64,000 bases of DNA. Source: Paenirhizobium daejeonense (lineage in GTDB: Bacteria > Pseudomonadota > Alphaproteobacteria > Rhizobiales > Rhizobiaceae). Positions within the stretch are counted from its first letter, which is position 1; the number at the start of each line of letters is the position of its first letter. Location of the stretch: NCBI RefSeq assembly GCF_014280875.1, contig NZ_JACLAL010000012.1, positions 1 to 64,000 on the forward strand, given 5' to 3'. A program made the position numbers and the translations under genes. The notes under the pieces were generated by a model. It was not told the DNA's origin. It searched no databases and saw only the letters and a list, made by a program, of their open reading frames with translations. Below, piece by piece: positions 51,616 to 59,700 of the stretch.

Positions 51616-52318
51616 CACATTTCCCGCACTGCATGACGACCATCTTCAGCCGATTGCGCCGGAATCCTTGCGGCCGGCATTCTCGACGCACAAGCCCAGA
51701 ATCCTGGTGCTCTATGGATCGCTTCGGGAAGTGTCTTATAGCCGTCTCCTTGCCTTCGAAGTCCGTCGGCTGCTCGAACGCCTCGGATGCGAGGTGCGGA
51801 TATTCGATCCGGCCGGGCTGCCGCTTCCGGACGAGGCACCCGTCAGCCATCCCAAGGTGCAGGAACTCCGCGACCTCTCCCAATGGTCGGAAGGCCAGGT
51901 CTGGATCAGCCCGGAGCGCCACGGCGCGATGACAGGCATTATGAAGGCGCAGATCGACTGGATCCCGCTGTCGCTCGGCTCCGTCCGCCCGACGCAGGGC
52001 AAGACGCTGGCGGTGATGGAGGTCTCCGGCGGCAGTCAGTCCTTCAACGCCGTGAACCAGTTACGCATCCTCGGCCGCTGGATGCGGATGATCACCATTC
52101 CCAATCAGAGCAGCGTCGCGAAGGCGTTCCAAGAATTCGACGCCGACGGTCGGATGAAGCCGTCTTCCTACTATGACCGCGTCGTCGATGTCTGCGAGGA
52201 ACTGGTGAAGTTCACCATTCTCACGCGCGATGCCTCATCCTATCTGACCGATCGCTATAGCGAGCGGAAAGAAGAAGCGGCCGAACTGGAGAAACGCGTC
52301 TCGCTCAAGTCGATCTGA
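51608..52318 (+). CDS. arsH: ArsH NADPH-dependent flavin oxidoreductase
   Basis: A 236-aa flavodoxin-like protein. FMN-binding loop [20 protein letters not shown], and [20 protein letters not shown] then [19 protein letters not shown], all typical of ArsH. The family oxidises toxic trivalent organoarsenicals to the less toxic pentavalent form. I start at TTG 51608, which has AAGGAA before it and gives [13 protein letters not shown]; a GTG at 51575 extends it by 11 residues inside arsC. It ends the plus-strand ars operon; the convergent MFS gene ends four bases later. Confidence 0.9.
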   Translation: MSDTFPALHDDHLQPIAPESLRPAFSTHKPRILVLYGSLREVSYSRLLAFEVRRLLERLGCEVRIFDPAGLPLPDEAPVSHPKVQELRDLSQWSEGQVWISPERHGAMTGIMKAQIDWIPLSLGSVRPTQGKTLAVMEVSGGSQSFNAVNQLRILGRWMRMITIPNQSSVAKAFQEFDADGRMKPSSYYDRVVDVCEELVKFTILTRDASSYLTDRYSERKEEAAELEKRVSLKSI

Positions 52319-52322
52319 CGGA

Positions 52323-53534
52323 TCAGACCGTCGCGGTGGCAGGCTGCCGGCAGGACGCTGCCACCGCGACGAATGCCGCAATGCTGATCGCCCCGAGACA
52401 TGCGTTTGCGACGAGGGCAAAGCTCAGCCCGATATTCTCCATGGCCGCCGCGAACACGAAGGGCGCGCCGGCCCCAACCGCCAGGCGGGCGGCCGCCATC
52501 TTGCCGGTGATCGCACCATATCCGTCCGAGCCGAAGATATAGAGCGGCAGGCTTCCCTGTGCGATGCTGTTGATACCGGAACCGAGCCCGAGGCAAATGG
52601 CGAAGGCGACCGCACCCGGCAACCAGTTGCCTGTCATCAGCAGGATCAGCACGCCGAAGACGATGAGCACGGCCGACAGGACCGCAAGCCCAGGCGGCAA
52701 CAGGTTCTTCCCAAAAACCATATTAATCAGACGGCTCAGCACCTGCGCAGGGCCGAACAACGAGCCGATCACAACGGCTGCAGCGCCCAGCCCGATCGAG
52801 CCGAGCATCGGGACCATATGGGCAAGGATCGCGGCGAGTGTGAAGCCGAGGAGCGCGAAGGCAAATGAGACAATGACCATGGCGCGGCGGCGGGCGTGCG
52901 GCGGGATCGCGCCGATGACCGTCTCGCGCGGCCGGATGGATGCTTCGCCTGCCTTCTTGCCGAGGCTTCGGATCCAGAAGTGCAGCGGCATGCAGAGGAA
53001 CAGGTTTAGCGCCGCAAAAACGAGATAGATCTCCCGCCAGGAGAGATATCCGGTGAGCGTCGCCGAGATCGGCCAGAAGATCGTCGAGGCAAAGCCGCCG
53101 ATCAGCGTCAGGTAGGTGATGCTGCGGGAAGCCGTGCGGGGATCGCTCTCGACCAGCGCCGCGAATGCTGCCTGATACTGGACCATACCGGACGACACCT
53201 CGAGCAGGATGATGGCGATGGCAAAGATCACGACCGACGGCGACCAGGCGCAGAGCGCAAGCGTCAACGCCGCGAGGGCTGAGCCGATCGTCATGATCGT
53301 CGCGGCGCCGATCCGGTCCATCTGCTTGCCGATATAGGTCGCCGACAGGCCACCGATGAACAGGGAAACAGAGAACACCCCAAACACTTCGGCCAGCGAC
53401 AAGCCGAGATCCGCCGCCATGCCGGGGGCCAGAATACTGAAGCTGTAATAGAGGGTGCCGTAACCGATGATCTGAGTCAGGCCGAGAGCCGAGACGAGCC
53501 CGGCGGCGATTTTCGCACTATGCAACGACGTCAT
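52323..53534 (-). CDS. MFS transporter, likely arsenical efflux
   Basis: A 403-aa major-facilitator protein with about 12 helices (GLTQIIGYGTLYYSFSILAP, DRIGAATIMTIGSALAALTL, ISATLTGYLSWREIYLVFAA, LPGAVAFAICLGLGSGINSI). Its start lies within the 3' end of arsR2, so both are one operon with their own operator. MFS pumps in such settings (ArsK in Agrobacterium) export arsenite, antimonite or methylated arsenicals; whether this is ArsK itself I cannot say. The ATG at 53534 is preferred; a longer frame reaches 53576. Confidence 0.78.
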   Translation of the reverse strand: MTSLHSAKIAAGLVSALGLTQIIGYGTLYYSFSILAPGMAADLGLSLAEVFGVFSVSLFIGGLSATYIGKQMDRIGAATIMTIGSALAALTLALCAWSPSVVIFAIAIILLEVSSGMVQYQAAFAALVESDPRTASRSITYLTLIGGFASTIFWPISATLTGYLSWREIYLVFAALNLFLCMPLHFWIRSLGKKAGEASIRPRETVIGAIPPHARRRAMVIVSFAFALLGFTLAAILAHMVPMLGSIGLGAAAVVIGSLFGPAQVLSRLINMVFGKNLLPPGLAVLSAVLIVFGVLILLMTGNWLPGAVAFAICLGLGSGINSIAQGSLPLYIFGSDGYGAITGKMAAARLAVGAGAPFVFAAAMENIGLSFALVANACLGAISIAAFVAVAASCRQPATATV

Positions 53535-53877
53535 CCTTGCCCACCGGGCTGCAACAGTCGTCAGCACGCTCGACATTCTCTCTGATAATCGGATGACCGG
53601 CGCAGCAGTCCTCCATCAGGAATTTGACGAGATCGGCAAGCGCGTCGTAGCTGGCGCTGTAAATGATCGAGCGGGATTCTCTTCGCTGGGAGATCAACCC
53701 CGACCGCTCCAGCTCCTTCAGATGGAAGGACACGTTCGTGGCAGAGACGCCCATGCGCTCGGCGATCATTCCTGCGGCCATTCCTTCGGGTCCGGCGACG
53801 ACCAACGCCCGAACGATGGCAAGGCGCGTCTCCTGAGAGAGCGCCGCGAATGAGGAAAGGGCTTGACGTTCGTCCAT
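53518..53877 (-). CDS. arsR: Second ArsR family repressor
   Basis: A 119-aa winged-helix repressor (PEGMAAGMIAERMGVSATNV, then SFHLKELERSGLISQRRESR). Cys pairs at LMEDCCAGHPI and ADDCCSPVGK resemble an As(III) site like that of the first ArsR but in different positions, so it may respond to another arsenical form. It probably controls itself and the MFS gene, plus the divergent DUF6428 gene, through the palindrome at 53880-53895. Confidence 0.9.
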   Translation of the reverse strand: MDERQALSSFAALSQETRLAIVRALVVAGPEGMAAGMIAERMGVSATNVSFHLKELERSGLISQRRESRSIIYSASYDALADLVKFLMEDCCAGHPIIRENVERADDCCSPVGKDDVVA

Positions 53878-53879
53878 AC

Positions 53880-53895
53880 TTCAATAATCCTTGAA
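53880..53895. promoter_or_regulatory. Candidate ArsR2 operator TTCAA-N6-TTGAA
   Basis: A perfect five-base palindrome lies three bases before the arsR2 start and 25 before the divergent DUF6428 start. Position and symmetry fit an ArsR operator controlling both. Confidence 0.6.
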
Positions 53896-53919
53896 ATGTT
53901 GGATAAACAGATAACGCAT

Positions 53920-54431
53920 ATGAATGTGATCGACAAGACCGTTTCGGCCGACATCTGTCTCGGCCACCTCCTCGATGTGCTCTCGGTGCGCCCGATGCCC
54001 CCGCTGGTGTTCAGTTATGATGGCAGTCCCGTCCGGTCTGGCTATCACGTCACCGAGGTCAAGGCCGGGATGTTTTCGGCGCTCGACCGCGGAGCCAACC
54101 CGGAAGCCTGGTCGGAGATCTTCGTCCAGCTCTGGGATATCGATGAAGATGGTCGGACATGCTGGCCGGAAGGTTTACAGCGATCATCCGCAAGGTTTCC
54201 GACCATGTTCGGCTCGAGCCGACGGCAAAGCTGACGTCCGAGGTCAGTGACGGAGAGCGGCCGATGGCCCTCTACTGCGCGTCTGCACCGCGGCTCGTCG
54301 CCGGCACCTTCGAGGTCTCCCTTGCCGCTCGCCCAGCAAGCTGCAAGCCGCGAGATCGGTGGCTCGCGGAGGAGCGGGCCAAATCGTCCTGCTGCGGATC
54401 AGCGAGCACATCGTCGAACTGCTGTGCTTGA
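53920..54431 (+). pseudogene. DUF6428 family gene with a frameshift
   Basis: The gene starts at 53920 (MNVIDKTVSADICLGHLLDV) and runs in frame to LWDIDEDGRT near 54155. There the frame breaks; the expected continuation (MLAGRFTAIIRKVSDHVRLE ... ERPMALYCASAPRLVAGTFE) follows in another frame from 54159 and ends with a Cys-rich tail at 54431. Loss of about two bases near 54155-54158 explains it. DUF6428 genes occur in rhizobial ars operons next to arsR, their role unknown. Either the gene is dead or the base calls are wrong. It shares its promoter with arsR2. Confidence 0.78.
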
Positions 54432-54447
54432 GGCGTCCAATCTGGTG

Positions 54448-54473
54448 CGCTCCCGGACGTCACGCCGGGAGCG
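54448..54473 (+). terminator. GC-rich hairpin after DUF6428
   Basis: CGCTCCCGG and CCGGGAGCG are perfect nine-base arms around eight bases, 17 bases after the DUF6428 stop. No T-run follows, so it may be an end-protecting hairpin or a Rho-assisted terminator. Confidence 0.5.
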
Positions 54474-54596
54474 ACTGGCTTACAGCGCCTGAAGGAATGC
54501 CATCAGCTTGTCGGGCGGCCGGTATCGAACACCTGCCGCGGTGATCGGCTGCCTTCGCTCCTGTGCCCGACGCTGAGGATTGACGGGCAACGAGCC

Positions 54597-54685
54597 GATT
54601 ATGTGCAGCTGAAAGTCGGAGATGCCCTGCAAAGCAGGGCGATCGAGCCTGAGGTGACCATAAGTCACCACGGCTCATATTCATG
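54597..54685 (-). repeat. Right 89-bp inverted repeat flanking the arsenic region
   Basis: The reverse complement matches 48658-48746 at about 93%. On the minus strand it carries the HEYEPW-stop end of a small gene whose body is missing. It bounds the ars cluster on the right and overlaps a 16-base perfect palindrome at its outer edge. Confidence 0.85.
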
Positions 54686-54716
54686 CTTATGCTCACCTCC
54701 GCATAAGCATGAATAT
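54677..54716. repeat. Perfect 16-base inverted repeat at the outer edge of the right repeat
   Basis: ATATTCATGCTTATGC (54677-54692) and GCATAAGCATGAATAT (54701-54716) pair perfectly around eight bases. Eight bases on, GCGGGTCTCA-t-TGAGACCCGC (54724-54744) is another perfect stem. Such stacked hairpins mark recombination junctions or element ends; none is seen at the left repeat. Confidence 0.7.
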
Positions 54717-54921
54717 TTCCCCCGCGGGTCTCATTGAGACCCGCATGGCTGTGCCGCTGGCGACCTGTCGGGGGCAAGGGAAGCTTCGCCGCGGCACACC
54801 GCTGCAATTTTTGTCAGTTGCGTGCAGCGCCCCTGCCCCTTCGCTCTTCGCGGCGGGGTGGAAGGTGGCCCGCAAAATGCGGGAAGCAAGAAGGGGCAGC
54901 TGCTCCGCGGCTGAAGTAAAC

Positions 54922-55950
54922 ATGAAACGAGAAGAGTTAGAGGTGCTGCGCGCCAAGGTAAGTTGCGAAGCGGTGCTGGAGCGGGCTGGATACGAAATCG
55001 ATGTGAAGGAAAGCACGCGGCGCGCCGTCAAATACAGGCGGCGCGACGATATCGTCATCGTCATCCATGACGGACGAGGCTGGTTCGATCCTCTCAGTGA
55101 CGAGAAAGGCGATGTCTTCGGCCTTGCCATGTTTCTGGATAGTGTTGCTTTCCCGATCGCGGCGAAGGCTGTTGCAACCCTGGTCGGATTTCCCCTGTCC
55201 CGCCCGGAATGGACGTCTCCACGCTCGCCAGGGCCGGCGGGAGACATTGCAGAGCGTTGGCGAAACCGGCGCACGCCGTCGCCCGGATCCGACACCTGGC
55301 GCTATCTGTGTTGGGAGCGCTCAATCCCGTCTGCCATCCTCCGGCAGGCTGGCCGGGAGGGCCTACTGCGAGAAGGACCTTACGGCAGCATGTGGGCGGC
55401 GCATGTCGATAACCACGGCCGTGTGGTCGGCTGGGAAGAGCGCGGTCCCGATTGGCGCGGATTTTCCACGGGGGGTTCGAAGGTGCTGTTCCGGTTAGGA
55501 CCGAGCGATGCCTCTCGGCTCTGCGTGACCGAGGCCGCGATCGACGCGATGAGCCTCGCAGCGCTCGAGGGTTCGCGCGAGGGGACGGTCTACCTCAGCA
55601 CCGGCGGGGGGTGGTCTTCTGCGACAGATGCCGCGCTCTGCGAACTCGCTGTGCGGCCGGGACTGACACTGGTGGCCGCGACGGATGCCAATTCCCAAGG
55701 GGACGTCTACGCAGAACGATTGCGTGCGCTCGCCGAAGCGTGCGGCTGCGACTGGCAGAGGCTACGTCCGCCCGCGGACGACTGGAACGAGGTCCTGAAA
55801 GCAAAGCAAAACGAGAAACGGGAAAGGACGAAGGAAAAGAGCATGAGGCCTGCCGCATGCGCGCCGACCGCATCAAGGGAGGCTTCGCCCGGCATGCGCC
55901 GGCCCTTGACCCGGCCGGACACGGACGCAGCAACGCGGGAAGGGTCATGA
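54922..55950 (+). CDS. DUF3991 and Toprim domain plasmid protein
   Basis: A 342-aa protein with an N-terminal primase-like zinc-free region (CEAVLERAGYEIDVKESTRR, VKYRRRDDIVIVIHDGRGWF, FDPLSDEKGDVFGLAMFLD), a DUF3991 middle and a Toprim domain (RLCVTEAAIDAMSLAALEGS, VYLSTGGGWSS, TLVAATDANSQGDVYAERLR), whose Glu and Asp bind metal. Such proteins are common on rhizobial plasmids and relate to DNA primases; the exact job is unknown. I start at 54922 (MKREELEVLRAK); longer frames upstream contain non-conserved sequence. The C-terminal 50 residues are basic and likely disordered. It heads a plus-strand backbone block with DUF1419. Confidence 0.8.
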   Translation: MKREELEVLRAKVSCEAVLERAGYEIDVKESTRRAVKYRRRDDIVIVIHDGRGWFDPLSDEKGDVFGLAMFLDSVAFPIAAKAVATLVGFPLSRPEWTSPRSPGPAGDIAERWRNRRTPSPGSDTWRYLCWERSIPSAILRQAGREGLLREGPYGSMWAAHVDNHGRVVGWEERGPDWRGFSTGGSKVLFRLGPSDASRLCVTEAAIDAMSLAALEGSREGTVYLSTGGGWSSATDAALCELAVRPGLTLVAATDANSQGDVYAERLRALAEACGCDWQRLRPPADDWNEVLKAKQNEKRERTKEKSMRPAACAPTASREASPGMRRPLTRPDTDAATREGS

Positions 55951-56023
55951 AGGACTGAAGAGGATAGTGAGGTCGAAACGAAATCGCTGCCGCCGGTCCC
56001 CAAACCCCGAAAGGATCAAGCCG

Positions 56024-56629
56024 ATGATTTCGATATCCCTTCCCCGCAAAGTGTTTCAGGGCGTGGCCAAGCGCAGCGACATGTTCCGCTTATTCGACCG
56101 GCACGCGAAGCGCCCAGACCGTTTCGACGGTGATCAGTCCGGCACCTATGCCAGCGAATGGTTCGAGATCGACGAGACCTCCTACAGCTATATGCTCGAC
56201 ATCCTGCCACCCCTCTGGATGCGTGGGCCGATCTTCGCGATGCGCGAGTTCATGACCGGGTCCGTGACCTCAGTCTTCTACGTCATCCGGATCGACGGTG
56301 CTGCCCGCCACTTTCACGCCTATTGCGACCTCTCCGATCCGAATTCCGTGGAGGTGATGCGCACGGCTATCGTCACGCGCGAGAGCCAACCGGTCCGGGC
56401 CATGAGCCGGGAAGAGCGCCTCGAACATATCTGGAGCACGACCGCGGACGACTATCGAGGCTATGCCGGGCCCCGCTGGCCAAAGCCGATGCAGGGTCAT
56501 CGCACCATCATGCTCTATGGCGGCAAGGAAGGCACCTTCCTCAAGCTTCTCGACACACTGACCGACGACGAGATCGCCGCCAAGCTGCCGGTGTATCTGC
56601 GCCACCTCCCCTCCACCTTGGCGGCCTGA
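56024..56629 (+). CDS. DUF1419 family plasmid protein
   Basis: A 201-aa protein recognised as DUF1419 (FRLFDRHAKRPDRFDGDQSG, YASEWFEIDETSYSYMLDIL, LWMRGPIFAMREFMTGSVTS). Function unknown; it is frequent on plasmids of Rhizobiales near Toprim and methylase/helicase genes, the same trio as here. AAAGGA precedes the ATG at 56024. No catalytic motif or membrane segment is seen. It lies 73 bases after the Toprim gene. Confidence 0.8.
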   Translation: MISISLPRKVFQGVAKRSDMFRLFDRHAKRPDRFDGDQSGTYASEWFEIDETSYSYMLDILPPLWMRGPIFAMREFMTGSVTSVFYVIRIDGAARHFHAYCDLSDPNSVEVMRTAIVTRESQPVRAMSREERLEHIWSTTADDYRGYAGPRWPKPMQGHRTIMLYGGKEGTFLKLLDTLTDDEIAAKLPVYLRHLPSTLAA

Positions 56630-56715
56630 GCCAGACCTATCCCCGCAAATCGGCGTGACAGCCGGTCGAGTTCTCGACCGGGCGATGGCGCACGCCTGCA
56701 TCCAAGGAGTTCCAG

Positions 56716-59700
56716 ATGAGCAACGACCCTTTTTCACTTGATAATGCTGGTACCTTCGACTTGTTCGGCTCAAGCACGCTTTCATCAGGCCTCGGGCTCG
56801 GTGTTACTGACCTCAGTGGCTTCTCGCCGGATGCCGCCAACGACGACGATCCAGATCCCACTCCGCCCGCATCAGCCCCTGCCCTCCCCGTCTCTGCCAC
56901 GCCTGTCCGACGGACAGGACATCGGACGAACTTCTATCTCGACGGTGACCGCGCGCTGGGCACCTCCTGGAAGGATCGCGCCCGCGCCAATGTTGCCGCG
57001 ATCCTCGTCGCCGACGGCATTGCAAAGCAGGACCGCCCCGCAACACCGAAGGAGCAGGCGCAGCTAATCCGTTTCACCGGCTTTGGCGCCGGCGAGCTGG
57101 CCAACGGTATGTTTCGCCCTCCGGGTGAGGTCGATTTCCGGCAAGGTTGGGATCACCTCGGCTCTTTGCTCGAAACAGCGGTCTCTGAGGCGGACTATGC
57201 GTCGCTGGCGCGCTGTACCCAGTATGCGCATTTCACGCCGGAGATCATCATCCGGGCGATGTGGGCGGGGATCGAAAAGCTCGGCTGGCGCGGCGGCCGT
57301 ATTTTGGAACCGGGCATCGGCACGGGCCTCTTTCCGGCCCTGATGCCCGAGCGCTATCGCGAAGCTGCCTACGTCACCGGGATCGAACTCGATCCAGTCA
57401 CGGCCCGTATCGTTGGCCTGCTGCAGCCGAAGGCCCGGATCATCAACGGCGACTTTGCCCGCATCAATCTGGCACCGATCTACGATCTTACCATCGGCAA
57501 TCCGCCCTTCTCCGATCGGACAGTTCGCTCGGACCGCGCCTATCGGGCGCTCGGTCTCCGGCTACATGATTATTTCATTGCCCGGTCGATCGATCTTCTA
57601 AAGCCCGGCGCGCTCGCAGCTTTCGTCACATCGCATGGTACGCTGGACAAGGCCGATACGACCGCCCGCGAGCATATCGCCAAGTCCGCCGACCTGATCG
57701 CGGCGATCCGCCTGCCAGAGGGCAGCTTTCGCCGCGACTCCGGCACTGACGTCGTCGTTGACATCCTGTTCTTCCCCAAGCGCAAGCTCGGCGAGCCGGA
57801 AGGCGATCAGATGTGGCTCGATGTCGATGCGGTCAGGCCGGCCACAGACGACGACGGTGCAATCCGCGTGAACAGATGGTTTGCCCGGCACCCCGATTTT
57901 GTTCTCGGCACCCACGCTCTGACCTCGGGGCCATTTGGCGAGACCTACACCTGCCAGCCGCGCGGTGATGAGGATCTTGAATCCGCCCTTGCTGCTGCTA
58001 TCGAGCTGCTGCCCGCCAATCTATATGACGGCGAGCCGACGCCCATCGATATCGACCTGGAGGATGAACTCGGCGAGATCGTCGACCTGCCGCCGAAGGA
58101 CGTGCGTGTCCGCGAGGGCAGCTTCTTTCTCGACCGTTCCAAGGGCCTGATGCAGATGCTCGATGGCGCGGCCGTGCCGGTTACCGTCCGCAAGGGCCGC
58201 GCCGGCGACGGGATCTCGGAAAAGCACGTCCGGATCATTTCGAAGCTGATCCCAATCCGCGAAGCCGTGCGCGAGGTCCTGAAGGCGCAGGAGACCGATC
58301 GTCCCTGGCGCGATCTTCAGGTCAGGTTGCGTATCGCCTGGTCGAGCTTTGTCCGCGACTTCGGTCCGATCAATCACACCACCGTCTCAATCCAGGAGGA
58401 TGCCGAAACGGGCGAGGTCAGGGAGACCCACCGCCAGCCGAACCTTGCACCGTTTCGCGACGATCCGGATTGCTGGCTGGTCGCCTCGATCGAGGATTAC
58501 GATCTTGAGACCGACACGGCAAAGCCCGGTCCGATCTTTTCCGACCGCGTGATCGCGCCGCCTGCGGCGCCGACGATCACGTCGCCGGCAGATGCGCTTG
58601 CCGTCGTGCTGAATGAACGCGGTCATGTCGATATCGACCATATCGCCGAGCTGCTCCATAGCGATCCAGCTGATGTGATCGACGAGTTGGGCGAAGCCAT
58701 CTTCCGTGACCCGGCCGATGGATCGTGGCAGACAGCCGACGGGTATCTTTCCGGCGCCGTCCGCACCAAGCTCGCCGCCGCACAGGCGGCAGCCGAGCTA
58801 GATCCGGGTTATCGGCGCAATGTCCGCGCCTTGATTGATGTCCAGCCGGCAGACCTTCGGCCCTCCGACATCACAGCTCGCCTCGGTGCGCCATGGATCC
58901 CGGCCGCCGATGTCGTCGCCTTCGTCAAAGAGAAGATGGAGGCGGACATCCGCATCCACCATATGCCGGAGCTCGGGTCCTGGACGGTGGAGGCGCGTCA
59001 GCTGGGCTATAGCGCCGCCGGGACATCGGAGTGGGGAACGAGCCGCCGCCATGCCGGCGATCTGCTCGCCGATGCGCTCAACAGCCGGGTCCCACAGATC
59101 TTCGATGTGTTCAGGGACGTCGATGGCGAGCGCCGTGTCCTCAATGTCGTCGACACCGAAGCGGCGCGCGACAAGCTGCAGAGGATCAAACAGTCCTTTC
59201 AGGACTGGGTCTGGACCGATCCCGACCGCACTGATCGGTTGGCCCGCGACTATAACGACCGCTTCAACAATATCGCGCCGCGCAAATTCGACGGCTCCCA
59301 CCTCAAACTTCCTGGCGCCTCTGGCGCCTTTGTTCTTTACGGCCACCAGAAACGCGGTATCTGGCGGATTATCGCCGATGGCTCGACCTATCTCGCCCAT
59401 GCTGTCGGCGCCGGTAAGACGATGACCATGGCCGCGGCCATCATGGAGCAGCGCCGCCTCGGCCTGATTGCCAAGGCGATGCTGGTCGTCCCAGGCCATT
59501 GCCTGGCGCAGGCCGCGCGCGAATTCATGGCGCTCTATCCGAATGCCCGTATTCTCGTCGCCGACGAGACCAACTTTACCAAGGACAAGCGCGCCCGGTT
59601 CCTGTCGCGCGCGGCGACCGCCACGTGGGACGCGATCATCATCACCCATTCCGCTTTCCGCTTCATCGCGGTTCCCTCCACCTTTGAACAGGCGATGATC

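Noticed and set aside
54480-54671. Minus-strand frame ending AAGVRYRPPDKLMAFLQAL, possibly the end of a transposase or integrase
   Set aside because: It starts inside the 89-bp repeat and I cannot place the C-terminal piece in any family; too short to call an element remnant.
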